The notes: generated from the sequence alone by a model not told the origin. A stretch of DNA of 64,000 nt from Fredinandcohnia onubensis (GCF_002734215.1 NZ_NSEB01000010.1:124001-188000); one strand, 5' to 3'. Shown: positions 51,613-61,458, numbered from the stretch's first letter. A program made the numbers and translations.

Positions 51613-52521
51613 ATGAATGAGGAGTTTCTGTATATTGTTTTGATTATTGCGCTGGGGTATGTGTTGAAGCGCATTGGTATTTTGCAGGAGAAGGATGGAG
51701 AGACGATCTCCAAGATTATTTTTAAAATTACTCTCCCTGCGTTAGTGCTTGTGACGTTTGATACGGTTGAAATTGAGCTGAACCTCATTTTAATTCCGAT
51801 TATTGTCCTTGTTTATGGAATCATCATATCAGTATTGGGCATGGTTATTTATAAAAATGAGGAAAAAGAGCTTAAGGGTTCGTTTTTAATGATGTCGTCC
51901 GGTTTTAATGTTGGTTTATTTGCGTTTCCGCTTGTTTTTGCAATTTGGGGAATCGATGGATTGACGTATTTTAGTATATTTGATGTGGGAACATCCTTAA
52001 TTGTCTTTGGTATTAGCTATATTTTAGGTAGCTATTTTTCTGAAGAAGGTTTAAGTCTCAAACCGATTTCGATTGTAAAAAAACTTACGAAATCAATCCC
52101 ATTGATGACGTATTTGATTGCAAGTACTTTAAATTTAAGTCATATCAAATTACCGGAAATGGTCATTAATGTGGCAAGTACAATTTCACAAGCCAATATG
52201 CCATTGTGCTTATTACTTTTGGGGCTTTATTTAAATTTTAAATTTGAAAAGCAATTTTTGAAGCCGATGTTGAAATTTTTAACGTTCCGTTATGGCGTGG
52301 GCTTACTGATCGGAGTCACTTTGTTCTTTCTGCTTCCATACGAGGATATGTTTCGGTACACCGTATTAATTGGTCTGCTACTTCCGGTTGCTTCATCGGT
52401 CATCCCATTTGCGGTTGAATTCAAGTACAGTAATGAAAGTATACGGTTAATTGCAACGGTTACTAATATCACAATCTTGGTGAGTATCGTGATTTTATAT
52501 GTATTTGCCAATCTAATTTAA
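51613..52521 (+). CDS. AEC-family (auxin efflux carrier-type) transporter
   Basis: A 302-residue membrane protein with ten helices in two halves. It starts NEEFLYIVLIIALGYVLKRIGILQEKDGETISKIIFKITLPALVLVTFDTVEI and includes GSFLMMSSGFNVGLFAFPLVFAIWGIDG, KLPEMVINVASTISQANMPLCLLLLGLYLNF and ASSVIPFAVEFKYS, blocks typical of the AEC/PIN-like family. Members carry organic acids such as malate. RBS AGAGGAG overlaps the end of the palindromic element upstream. Confidence 0.85.
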   Translation: MNEEFLYIVLIIALGYVLKRIGILQEKDGETISKIIFKITLPALVLVTFDTVEIELNLILIPIIVLVYGIIISVLGMVIYKNEEKELKGSFLMMSSGFNVGLFAFPLVFAIWGIDGLTYFSIFDVGTSLIVFGISYILGSYFSEEGLSLKPISIVKKLTKSIPLMTYLIASTLNLSHIKLPEMVINVASTISQANMPLCLLLLGLYLNFKFEKQFLKPMLKFLTFRYGVGLLIGVTLFFLLPYEDMFRYTVLIGLLLPVASSVIPFAVEFKYSNESIRLIATVTNITILVSIVILYVFANLI

Positions 52522-52523
52522 AA

Positions 52524-52548
52524 AAGTGGTCCGACTCCGGACCACTTC
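52524..52548 (-). terminator. Terminator of the minus-strand membrane gene (shared with the AEC gene)
   Basis: AAGTGGTCCG and CGGACCACTT form a 10-bp stem around four bases; a T-run follows on the minus strand. Confidence 0.7.
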
Positions 52549-52579
52549 CTATCTGAAAGCGACTGAGAAACTGAGAAAC

Positions 52580-53047
52580 TCAGCCCTTTTTTTGATCTTG
52601 TTTTCTCATATCAAACATACCTGTTGAAATCTCATTGAGTTTATTGAGAAATCGGTTAAAGCCAAATCCGACAAAGAAGGCGACACTGACCTGTGCGAAT
52701 GGACCGTCAATATTGTCGGTGAAATCAATCATTAAAATCCCACTTTGAATGAGTGTGACAGCGATGACTGCTGTTCCTGTAGCAAATAGTGGGAAGAAAA
52801 TATACATGACCCAATGACGGGGATCGATTAAATTATCGTTCATATAATGGGAACAGAACATATACAGATGCCGAAGTGAACCGCCAATAGCTCCGGCGAA
52901 GAAATAATATAGGAACATTTTAATGTTTTCTTGGATGTGGAGTGTTTCATCAAGTGCACCAACCCACAGTATACCGATTGCAAAAAAACTGCCAAAAAAT
53001 AAAACTGAGAGGTAAAATAAAATAAAAAACTTCAACCAACGTTTCAC
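52580..53047 (-). CDS. Four-helix membrane protein of unknown function
   Basis: A 155-residue membrane protein: N-terminal helix FFILFYLSVLFFGSFFAIGILWVGAL, then FLYYFFAGAIGGSLRHLYMFCSHYMND, YIFFPLFATGTAVIAVTLIQSGIL and AFFVGFGFNRFLNKLNEISTGMFD. The layout (GAIGGSLRH, GFGFNRFL) resembles uncharacterised Bacillus membrane proteins. GTG 53047 follows GGGGTGATAAT. No domain name or substrate can be given. Confidence 0.7.
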   Translation of the reverse strand: MKRWLKFFILFYLSVLFFGSFFAIGILWVGALDETLHIQENIKMFLYYFFAGAIGGSLRHLYMFCSHYMNDNLIDPRHWVMYIFFPLFATGTAVIAVTLIQSGILMIDFTDNIDGPFAQVSVAFFVGFGFNRFLNKLNEISTGMFDMRKQDQKKG

Positions 53048-53208
53048 ATTATCACCCCATTTACTACAGTTTATGGGAGGTTATTGAAAATGGTGTCTTG
53101 GAATACAAGGTTTGGTGTCCGTTTGAGACGAGGGAGCACTGTCTCATTGGAATATTTATAAATGTTGGTGAATAGGATATGGGGATTCTTTTGTGAGGTG
53201 GTGTTTGT

Positions 53209-54099
53209 GTGAATACGGGGAAAATAGCGAAGCATTTAAATCGGCTTGTCTTTTCATTACTACTGTCCGGTTACAAGAGGTGTAAGCCTGACTGGTATAA
53301 GCCGTTCCGTGAGCAGCCACACCATTCCCTTTGGTTGATTACAAAAGGAAGTGGTGAAGTAACAATCGACGGCACAAAGTATAAGTTGAAACCTGGTAAA
53401 CTTGTTATTTTTAGGCCGGGGATGATCTGTGAAAAAAAGACATCCTCATCAAACCCACTTGAATTTTATTTCGTTCGTTTTACATATGCAGTCGCTTTTG
53501 AGGAAAAAGGGCATTGGAATTTTGAAAGTCCCGAAGCAACATCCTTTCCTTTACAAGGAGTGTTCCCAATTACAAATACGGGAAATATGATTCATGTGTT
53601 AGATCTAATCCATCAACTCTCCAAGCGCAGAGGTCCGACAGTGGCGATGCAGCGAAAATTGCATTTTCACGAATTATTGCTGATGATTATTCAGGACTTT
53701 CGCTCGCAAAAGATTACAGGAAACTCGACAATGGCCATCGATACCACTATCGATTATATTGTGAATCATTATCATGAACATATGAATCTATCGGATTTAG
53801 CAAAGATGGCTGGATTGAGTACGAGTCATTATGCACGTCTATTCAAAGAATATGTAGGCTATAGCCCGATCGATTACTTAACCCATGTTCGGATTGACCG
53901 CGCAAAAGAACTATTGGCGATTTCCGATTTTCGAATTAAAGAGATCAGCCAAAGTGTCGGGTATCAGGATGAATTATATTTTAGCCGCATTTTTAAAAGA
54001 ATCGTAGGTGTTTCACCGACTCAATTTAGTGATAATCACAAGACATTTGTAAGATCAACAAAAAATGACTACCACATTTCTGATGAAAAACAGAAATAA
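53209..54099 (+). CDS. AraC-family transcriptional regulator
   Basis: A 296-residue regulator with an N-terminal cupin ligand domain (HHSLWLITKGSGEVTIDGTKYKLKPGKLVIFRPGM) and two C-terminal helix-turn-helix motifs: MNLSDLAKMAGLSTSHYARLFKEYVGYSPIDYLTHVRIDRAKELLAISDFRIKEISQSVGYQDELYFSRIFKRIVGVSPTQF. GTG 53209 follows GAGGTGGTG. Such regulators often control sugar uptake; the neighbours are a membrane gene and an ABC pair, neither an obvious sugar system. Confidence 0.9.
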   Translation: MNTGKIAKHLNRLVFSLLLSGYKRCKPDWYKPFREQPHHSLWLITKGSGEVTIDGTKYKLKPGKLVIFRPGMICEKKTSSSNPLEFYFVRFTYAVAFEEKGHWNFESPEATSFPLQGVFPITNTGNMIHVLDLIHQLSKRRGPTVAMQRKLHFHELLLMIIQDFRSQKITGNSTMAIDTTIDYIVNHYHEHMNLSDLAKMAGLSTSHYARLFKEYVGYSPIDYLTHVRIDRAKELLAISDFRIKEISQSVGYQDELYFSRIFKRIVGVSPTQFSDNHKTFVRSTKNDYHISDEKQK

Positions 54100-54111
54100 T
54101 GGTAGTCATTT
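54063..54111. terminator. Hairpin between the AraC gene and the ABC operon
   Basis: AAATGACTACCA and TGGTAGTCATTT, with further ATTTCTG/CAGAAAT pairing inside, form a long stem that overlaps the AraC stop codon between convergent genes. Confidence 0.7.
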
Positions 54112-54116
54112 ACCTA

Positions 54117-56249
54117 TTAGTGATATAGTCTCGTTTTTTGTTTTTTCGTCATTTGTTGTTTATTTTGGCTCATACATAAGCGATAATATGCGCCTTTTTG
54201 TTGAAGAAGGCGGGCGTGGGTACCCATTTCTATAATTCTCCCTTTATCTAACACAATGATATTATCTGCATGCTGGATGGTGGATAGGCGATGCGCTATG
54301 ATAATCGTTGTTCGGTTTTTCGAAATTCGTTTTAGAGTATCCTGTACAACGATTTCGGTTTCTGTATCAATATTGGCAGTAGCTTCATCTAAAATTAAAA
54401 CGTCAGGGTTTGCCATCATCGCTCTTAAAAAGGACAGAAGCTGTCGTTGCCCAGTTGATAATACCGTTCCTTGTTCTCCAAGTAAAGTTTCGTATTGCTG
54501 TGGTAGGTTTTTAAAAAAGGGGTCAATCCCAACAGATTTGGCTGCTGTTCTTAATTCTTCATCACCGATTGTTTTATTATTAAGGCGAATATTATCAAAT
54601 ACAGTTCCCGAAAATACAAAACTGTCCTGTTGGATAATCCCCACATGCTTTCTTAACTCACTTATCTCAACATCCTTTATAGATACTCCATCTAAAGTGA
54701 TACTTCCTCTTTGAATATCATAAAAACGATTGATTAATTGTATGATAGAGCTTTTCCCAGCACCCGTTGCGCCCACAATCCCAATGGTTTCTCCAGGAGC
54801 GATGGTGAAACTGACATCTTTTAACACCCAATCTTCTGACTGATAGGCAAACCATACATTCTTAAACTCAATTTTTCCGTTCACCTTGTTTGGGAGCTTA
54901 ATAGGGTCTGCTTTATTCACAATCGTGGGCTTTGTCTCCAATGTATCAAAGATCCGTTCTGCAGATGCAAGAGCAGCTTGAATTTGATTAAACCTGTCGG
55001 CAAGACCTCGTAATGGTTCGAAAAATTGCCGTACATAGTGGGTGAACGCATACACCACGCCAAACGTAATGGCACCATCTAATACATTTCTGCCTCCATA
55101 CCAAATCAGTAAAGCCATCGAAATATTACCAAAGAAGCCAATGGAAGGATTAAAAATCGAATTTAAAACAGTTTGCCGCATCCCGGCCCGGTAATGTTCT
55201 TGATTCAATTCATTAAATTGCTCTAATTGCTTTTCTTCACGAACAAAGATTTGAATAATACTCATTCCTGATAGATTTTCAGCTAAATAGGCGTTCAATT
55301 TACTCAAGACAAAACGTACATAACGTTGAGCGTTTCGGATGACTTTTTTAAAATAAAACGTAAGTAGGGCGATGAATGGAATCACTGTAAAACTAATTAA
55401 TGTAAGTTTTACGCTCATTTGTAACATAATCACGATAATCCCGAGTAGCAATAAGATTTCACGTATGAGATTTACAATGACTTGCGAATAAAGTTGGTTC
55501 AATGCTTCGACATCATGTGTGATTCTTGTGACAAGTCGACCAATTGGATTTTTATCATAAAATGAAACCTGCATACGAGATAAGTGCTTCATAATCATTT
55601 GCCGTATATCATAAATGACGGATTGACCTGTAAATTGTAAGGAGTTATTTTGAAAATACGTAAGGACGGATGAACCAATAATCAATACAAAATATAGCAC
55701 TCCAAGCCAAATCATTCCGGCATAATCTTGGCCGCGAAATAATTGCTCCGCTTCTCCTTGTATGGAAATAGCCGGGTAGGCCTTTTCGTTAATGGTGATT
55801 TGATTGTTTATAATCTCATAGTTATTTGGATTCTTTAATCCAGTATTCCAACCATGGATGAGATAATTTGTTCCTTCGATGGAAACAATGCTTGCTTTTT
55901 GCACACCAGGAGGTAGATCACGACTAGATTCTGTTATACGAAAATACGTATGACCCTCAAAAGTCGTAACTTCTTTCCCTTTAATACCTTGTTCTTCGAG
56001 TATATGTAATGCTTGGTCTTTTTCAGATTGATCGACAAAAACCATGGGTGCATATATTCCATTAATATGATTGTCAATCGCAACTTTAATTAAATAGGGC
56101 TGAGCCAGACTTGCGATAACAATCAAGGTTGTCAACAGGAGAGAGAATACAAAAAGTTTCCAATAGGGTTTCGCAAATGCGAGAATGTTCCGTAATAATT
56201 GTTGATCACTATATTTTTTGATTTGGTTTGTTTCATTCTTTTCGATCAT
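54117..56249 (-). CDS. Heterodimeric ABC exporter subunit, BmrD/YheH-like
   Basis: A 710-residue half-transporter. Six membrane helices are interrupted by an extra extracellular domain (about residues 65-165) as in B. subtilis YheH. The nucleotide-binding domain has Walker A IVGATGAGKSS, signature LSTGQRQLLSF, Walker B VLILDEATANID with the catalytic Glu, and H-loop IIAHRLST. It overlaps the end of its partner gene by 17 nt, and RBS AAGAGGAGGAA precedes ATG 56249. Together they form an asymmetric exporter of the BmrCD (YheI/YheH) type, in which this subunit supplies the intact catalytic base. Confidence 0.88.
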   Translation of the reverse strand: MIEKNETNQIKKYSDQQLLRNILAFAKPYWKLFVFSLLLTTLIVIASLAQPYLIKVAIDNHINGIYAPMVFVDQSEKDQALHILEEQGIKGKEVTTFEGHTYFRITESSRDLPPGVQKASIVSIEGTNYLIHGWNTGLKNPNNYEIINNQITINEKAYPAISIQGEAEQLFRGQDYAGMIWLGVLYFVLIIGSSVLTYFQNNSLQFTGQSVIYDIRQMIMKHLSRMQVSFYDKNPIGRLVTRITHDVEALNQLYSQVIVNLIREILLLLGIIVIMLQMSVKLTLISFTVIPFIALLTFYFKKVIRNAQRYVRFVLSKLNAYLAENLSGMSIIQIFVREEKQLEQFNELNQEHYRAGMRQTVLNSIFNPSIGFFGNISMALLIWYGGRNVLDGAITFGVVYAFTHYVRQFFEPLRGLADRFNQIQAALASAERIFDTLETKPTIVNKADPIKLPNKVNGKIEFKNVWFAYQSEDWVLKDVSFTIAPGETIGIVGATGAGKSSIIQLINRFYDIQRGSITLDGVSIKDVEISELRKHVGIIQQDSFVFSGTVFDNIRLNNKTIGDEELRTAAKSVGIDPFFKNLPQQYETLLGEQGTVLSTGQRQLLSFLRAMMANPDVLILDEATANIDTETEIVVQDTLKRISKNRTTIIIAHRLSTIQHADNIIVLDKGRIIEMGTHARLLQQKGAYYRLCMSQNKQQMTKKQKTRLYH

Positions 56250-58041
56250 CGATTCCTCCTCTTAATCGCAATCGGTTTCCCATCGAGTGGGGCGGATGTA
56301 CATTTAGTCCGGTCAACTGTTGGATATGCATTTTTTTATATACCCCATTGTTTTTTAAAAGGGACTGATGTGTTCCTTTTTCAATAATTTTTCCTTCGTC
56401 AAGCACAATGATCTGGTCAGCGTGCTGAATCGTAGAAATTCGGTGACTGATTAGGATAGTTGTGGTATCTTTCATTTTCGTTTTGAGTGTGTGTAAAATA
56501 TTTTTTTCTGTTTTCGAATCAACAGCAGACAAGCTATCATCAAAAATCATGATGGGTGCTTCTTTCACCAAGGCGCGAGCAATGCTAACCCGTTGTCGTT
56601 GGCCTCCTGATAATGACAAGCCGCGTTCCCCTAAAGCCGTGTCAAACCCTTGTGGCAACTCTTTAATATCTTGAAAAACATGGGCTTGTTTTGCAGCAAG
56701 TTCCACTTGATGATCGGCATATCCCTTTGGATCAAATCCGATATTTTCCATGATGGATGTAGAAAAAAGAAAATGATCTTGTGGAACAAACCCAATCGAT
56801 TGTCGCAATGTTTTAAGCGGTATATCCCGAATATCTGTATGGTCGATAAAGATGGTTTTTCGTGGTGGATTGTAGATTCGTAGAAGTAGATTAACAAGGG
56901 TCGATTTACCGCTACCGATTTTTCCAACAATAGCTAAGGTTGAGCCTTTTGGTATGTGTAAATCAATAGAAGAAAGTGCATGACCTTGTTTATTTTGATA
57001 CGAAAAAGATAGCCCTTTAATCATAATGTCGCCTTGAATAGATGGGATGTTTACAATTCCGTCTTCGTCTTTTATAGATGGTTTTGTAGAAAGTACATCT
57101 CGTAAGCGTAAATCGGCCGCGGATCCCTGTTGAAGTAAATTAATAACCTTACCTAAATTTTCAATAGGACCAACTAAAAGTGATAAATACGTATTAAAGG
57201 CAACAAATTCACCAAGAGAAATGGTGTTTTGCATAACTAAAATGGAACCAAACACAATCGAGGTAAGGTAGCTGAGCCCAACGATTCCTTGACTAAGTGA
57301 GTTGAAAAGGGAGTTGGACCGAATTAATTGCTGATTTGCCTCTACATTGGTTTGATTGTCCTGCTCGAATTTTTTTAGTTCGGATTTTTCTTGGACATAC
57401 GTTTTAATGATTCTGATTCCAGAGCAATACTCTTGGACTCGGCTCGTTAAGCTGCCAATCGCTTCTTGGACAAGATTTGAGTGCATTCTAATTTTTATGC
57501 GAAATCGATAGGCCAAGTAGGTTAAACCAGGGAGTGGTAAAAGGACTAACAATGTTAAATACAAATCAATGGTCGTTGCCATCATGATGACTGTCACGGT
57601 TATAAGTACGGCTGCTTCTAATGTTTGGAACACACCTTGCATACCAATTTGTCTTAAGACATTTACATCATTAACAGCATGTGCCATTAAGTTTCCGATC
57701 CGTTGCTTTTGATAATACTCTGTTTGCAGAGTCTCCCAATGAGAAAATAATCGTTCACGAATATTACGTTCTAACAATCTTGATAAACGAAAAATATAAA
57801 TTCTGCCTGTAGACCTGAAGGCAAATACCCCAATTCCCACTATGACCATCCAAAAGGCAATCCGGATCAGTTCATCACTATTTGTAGAAAAGGTTTGTAG
57901 ACCATCTGTGAAGACTTCAAGCAACATCGGTACAACAAGTTGCAATATGAGGGAAATCGTAACCAAAATGGTACCCATAATATATCCCCAGCTATTTTGA
58001 ATCAAATGCTCACGTAAAATAGGTTTCACATCCAAATCCAT
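56233..58041 (-). CDS. Heterodimeric ABC exporter subunit, BmrC/YheI-like
   Basis: A 602-residue half-transporter with six helices and a nucleotide-binding domain: Walker A IVGKIGSGKST, signature LSGGQRQRVSIARAL, Walker B MIFDDSLSAVD with Asp in place of the catalytic Glu, and ILISHRIST. The degenerate site is what is expected of the BmrC side of a BmrCD heterodimer. The start is uncertain: ATG 58041 is close behind AAGGTG, and TTG 58035 would give better spacing. In B. subtilis bmrCD is controlled by a leader peptide (bmrB); none is evident here. Confidence 0.88.
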   Translation of the reverse strand: MDLDVKPILREHLIQNSWGYIMGTILVTISLILQLVVPMLLEVFTDGLQTFSTNSDELIRIAFWMVIVGIGVFAFRSTGRIYIFRLSRLLERNIRERLFSHWETLQTEYYQKQRIGNLMAHAVNDVNVLRQIGMQGVFQTLEAAVLITVTVIMMATTIDLYLTLLVLLPLPGLTYLAYRFRIKIRMHSNLVQEAIGSLTSRVQEYCSGIRIIKTYVQEKSELKKFEQDNQTNVEANQQLIRSNSLFNSLSQGIVGLSYLTSIVFGSILVMQNTISLGEFVAFNTYLSLLVGPIENLGKVINLLQQGSAADLRLRDVLSTKPSIKDEDGIVNIPSIQGDIMIKGLSFSYQNKQGHALSSIDLHIPKGSTLAIVGKIGSGKSTLVNLLLRIYNPPRKTIFIDHTDIRDIPLKTLRQSIGFVPQDHFLFSTSIMENIGFDPKGYADHQVELAAKQAHVFQDIKELPQGFDTALGERGLSLSGGQRQRVSIARALVKEAPIMIFDDSLSAVDSKTEKNILHTLKTKMKDTTTILISHRISTIQHADQIIVLDEGKIIEKGTHQSLLKNNGVYKKMHIQQLTGLNVHPPHSMGNRLRLRGGIDDRKE

Positions 58042-58362
58042 CACCTTCTAAAAAATGTCGTAAAGTAAGATTACCGCATAACTCACAAAGGTAACATGGA
58101 TTTCCCTATCAACTTACATGGATTATCTTGCTATGGGAGGGGGCACGTCTGGCAGGAGTTGGTTGGGATGGAACAAGTGGGGTCGCATGTGGGTCGCAGG
58201 GACAGGTCCCAATTGATGGGACACGAAATCTTAAGTGGTTTAAGAAGAAATGCTGTTGATCCCTGAAAGAAGAAAACTTTAACACTATCCGATTTTGACA
58301 ACTGAAGCGAAACGGAAAAGGTAGCTGGGACGATGTACCTGTCCCTCTGACCCATCTCATGT
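58042..58362. other. Gene-free gap holding inverted repeat copies
   Basis: The 320-base gap between the ABC operon and the catalase gene contains two GGGACAGGT elements in opposite orientation (58189-58225 and 58326-58354). Short minus-strand frames here run through these repeats and lack ribosome binding sites, so I do not call them. GGGGTCGCAT-GTGGGTCGCA at 58179-58198 is a small tandem duplication. Confidence 0.5.
58189..58354. repeat. 165-bp segment bounded by inverted GGGACAGGT copies (copies 5 and 6)
   Basis: Left end GTGGGTCGCAGGGACAGGT, right end (in reverse) ATGGGTCAGAGGGACAGGT: about 17 of 19 bases match. The roughly 100 bp between them do not match the other copies. Inverted ends on a small unit are reminiscent of a miniature inverted-repeat element; no target-site duplication was identified. 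Confidence 0.55.
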
Positions 58363-59220
58363 TTAGTACATGCTTGGAGGTACTAAGCCATTTTGTAAAA
58401 CGGCAGGTAATGTGTCGTGAATGTATGGTGGTGCAGGAAGTAGTTTAGGCGCTTTGGCTAATGGTTGAGGTTTTTCTACATATTTAAATACACCTTCACC
58501 ATCCATACTTTGCCCATTTGCCCATCTACCTGTAGCACTTTCGTTTCCACGAGAGAAATTGAACAGTACATGAGAAACTTCGCGTTTTTCTAACTCGCGT
58601 GGGAATGTACTGGGGACAACAATATTTTCTTTTGATTCAAGTTCATAAATAGCAGCTATCCACTGATTTTGATGCATCGTGTCTCTTGCAATTAACCATG
58701 AAAGCATATCCTTTACACCACGGTCAGTTGTTGATTCGTATAAACGAACTGCTTGTAAGCGTCCTTGTGATTCAGCATTCAAATTTGCTCGAAAGTCAGC
58801 TAACAGATTTCCACTCGCGATAATTTAGTCAGCTGTCCAGCGATTGCCTACACTATCAGCCGGCATTGCCCCAAGCCCTGATACGATTGCGTGTTGTGGA
58901 TTCATACCACCTAGAATTGCCCCGATCACAGGATCTTGTGCAGCAATTTCTTGGTCCCCAACTGGAGCGCCATCAAGTAACCTAGCAATCATTGTTGCTA
59001 ACATTTCAATGTGGGCAAGCTCCTCAGCCCCCGTATCCATTAACAAATCCTTATATTTACCATCTGCACCTCGTACATTCCATCCTTGGAATAAGTATTG
59101 AAGCGCAACAGAAATTTCGCCAAATTGCCCACCTAGGACCTCTTGAAGTTGTTTGGCAAAAAGCGCATCCGGACGATCTGGTTTCGCTCGGTACTGTAAC
59201 TCTTTAATATGATAGAACAT
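58363..59220 (-). pseudogene. Manganese catalase gene with an in-frame TAA stop
   Basis: Read through, the frame encodes a 285-residue dimanganese catalase like B. subtilis YdbD. All metal-ligand blocks are present: QFGEISVALQYL (Glu), TGAEELAHIEML (Glu and His), NLNAESQGRLQAVRLYE (Glu) and RDTMHQNQW (His). A TAA at 58825-58827 (after GNRWTAD) interrupts the frame without changing it; a tyrosine codon TAT or TAC in its place would restore the family pattern 'WTADY'. ATG 59220 follows AGGTTGACAAACG-type sequence (GGAGG at rc 59232). It could be a recent nonsense mutation or a sequencing error. Confidence 0.85.
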
Positions 59221-59583
59221 CGTTTGTCAACCTCCATATTTAAAATCAAAGAATCATAGGTCTCTGAATAAATTGCCTATGCTAACTAGAATATGAAGCC
59301 GTACCAATTAGGTGTTTATATTAGAAAAAATGGGTGTTTATCAATGTTCAGTACAGAGTGGGGGAGGGCTAGGCACAGACATTCTTGGTAATAGGCCACC
59401 CACATAAAATAGAAGATGGAATGAAAGAACCGACACAAAATTTCTATCCTGAGATTGTAACTTTATCTCGTTTGATTCGTAGGTAAAGGAGTGCTATGTT
59501 TGGATTAATGTAGGATTGGGACGATGGACCTGTCCCTCCGTCCCACGACGGGTTTGCATTGTTCCAGGAAGGAGTAAATAGGT
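59221..59583. other. Gene-free gap between the catalase and bmrA genes
   Basis: A 363-base divergent promoter region. Short frames have no ribosome binding site. It contains a repeated GGTGTTTAT (59310-59340) and near its right end the copy at 59517-59547 of the palindromic element. AGGAAGGAG at 59567-59576 is the RBS for the ABC gene. No clear promoter hexamers can be assigned. Confidence 0.5.
59517..59547. repeat. GGGACAGGTCCC palindromic element, copy 7
   Basis: TTGGGACGATGGACCTGTCCCTCCGTCCCA; same orientation as copy 4. It again lies just upstream of an RBS, 37 nt before the start of the bmrA-like gene. Confidence 0.7.
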
Positions 59584-61318
59584 ATGAAGAAAGAGGATAA
59601 TGGGTTGCGGCCGTTTTTTCGGTTGATTTTGTCGACGAATATTCCGAAGGCAGCGCTGACGCTTGGTTTAGTTGGGAGTATTATTACAACATTTGTGGGA
59701 CTTTCGATTCCGTTATTAACGCGAGAACTTGTGGATGGATTTTCCGGGATATCGATAAATGCTACTCTGATTGTGATTATTGCAGCTGTATTTCTTTTAC
59801 AAGCGGTGATTGATGGAGTATCAACTTATATGCTTGCTGCAGTTGGTCAACGGATTGTTGCGCGATTGCGCGAGAAAATGTGGGAAAAGCTCATCCGATT
59901 ACCGGTCAGCTATTTCGATAAGCAACAAAGTGGAGAGTCGGTTAGCCGAGTAGTCAATGACACTGGAATAGTAAAGGACTTAATTTCACAGCATTTCCCG
60001 CAATTTATCACTGGTGTTATTTCAATCATTGGGGCCATCATCATTTTGTTAATTATGGATTGGAAAATGACACTGCTCATGCTCGTTTCCGTTCCGCTTA
60101 CGATGGTGATCATGATGCCGCTTGGAAGTAAGATGGCGAAAATCTCACGAGGGTTGCAGGATGAAACCGCCACATTTTACTGGTAAGATTCAACAAACGA
60201 TCAGTGAGATTCGATTAATGAAGTCCTCAACAGCTGAAAGGTTTGAAGAGGAAAAAGGAGTCAACGGCGTTCGAAATTTACTTACATATGGATTAAAAGA
60301 GGCAAAGATTTTCGCTCTAATCGGTCCGATTATGTACACGATCGTCATGATTGTGATTGTTATCATTATTGGGTATGGAGGTATCCGTGTTGCTAACGGA
60401 TCAATGACAACAGGGTCACTTGTTGCATTCCTTCTTTATTTATTTCAAATTATTTTTCCGATTACATCATTTGCGATGTTTTTCACGCAACTGCAAAAAG
60501 CAAAAGGTGCAACAGAACGGATTATCGATATCATTGATCTTCCATTGGAAGAAGGTCAACAAGGAAAAGACCTTGATATTTCAAATTTACCAATACATGT
60601 TGAACATGTATCCTTCGCCTATAGTGAGGAGGAGCCAGTTATTCAAGATGTATCCTTTATAGCAAAGCCTAGTCAAATGATTGCATTTGCAGGACCAAGT
60701 GGTGGCGGTAAAACGACGATGTTCGGTTTGCTGGAACGTTATTATGAGCCAACAACTGGTGAAATTCGAATAGGTGACATTCCTATTCATGAGCTATCAC
60801 TAGAATCATGGCGAAGTCAAATCGGTTATGTCTCGCAGGAAAGTGCGATGATGGCGGGAACCATCCGTGAAAATTTATGCTATGGTTTGAAAAATACGGA
60901 TCAGATATCAGACGATCGCTTATGGGAAGTCGTAAAAATGGCTTATGCGGATGAATTCATTCGTTCTTTCTCACACGCATTAGATACTGAAGTAGGAGAG
61001 CGCGGTGTAAAACTATCAGGTGGTCAGAGGCAGCGAATTGCGATTGCTCGAGCCTTTTTACGGGATCCAAAGATTCTAATGATGGACGAGGCAACGGCAA
61101 GCCTCGATAGTCAATCCGAGAGTATTGTTCAGGAAGCATTATCACGACTCATGGAAGGTCGCACCACCTTTGTCATTGCTCATCGATTATCAACCATCGT
61201 GGACGCCGATCAAATCATATTTATAGAAAAAGGAACAGTCACAGGTAAAGGGACACATCAGGAATTAATTGAAGGGCACGAACTTTATAGAAGTTTTGCA
61301 GAGCAGCAGTTGACATGA
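59584..61318 (+). pseudogene. bmrA: BmrA-like ABC exporter gene with a +1 frameshift
   Basis: Homodimeric multidrug ABC exporter. The first frame (MKKEDNGLRPFFRL ... SKMAKISRGLQDETATF) stops at 60186; the second frame continues TGKIQQTISEIRLMKSSTAERFEEEKG and carries Walker A FAGPSGGGKTT, signature LSGGQRQRIAIARAF, Walker B ILMMDEATASLDSQ and IAHRLST. Dropping one T from the TTTT run at about 60174-60177 joins them into one 577-residue protein colinear with B. subtilis BmrA, including DETARFTG. So the gene is intact except for one base. It may be a pseudogene or an assembly/homopolymer error; the start has RBS AGGAAGGAG. Confidence 0.88.
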
Positions 61319-61325
61319 GTTGATT

Positions 61326-61370
61326 GGACAGGTTCTATTGGAAAGATATTCAATAAACCTGTCCTTTGTA
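61326..61370 (+). terminator. Terminator after the bmrA-like gene
   Basis: GGACAGGTT (61326-61334) pairs with AACCTGTCC (61356-61364), then TTTG. Confidence 0.65.
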
Positions 61371-61458
61371 TATCTTTAGGTACTTCAAGCGATATTCCGT
61401 ACGAAAACAATATTGAAACTTAGAGAGGCAGTGTATAACAAATTACTAGAAAAACGAT

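Noticed and set aside
58109-58360. Two minus-strand frames of 74-83 residues
   Set aside because: They run through the inverted palindromic repeats, lack ribosome binding sites and look non-protein in composition.
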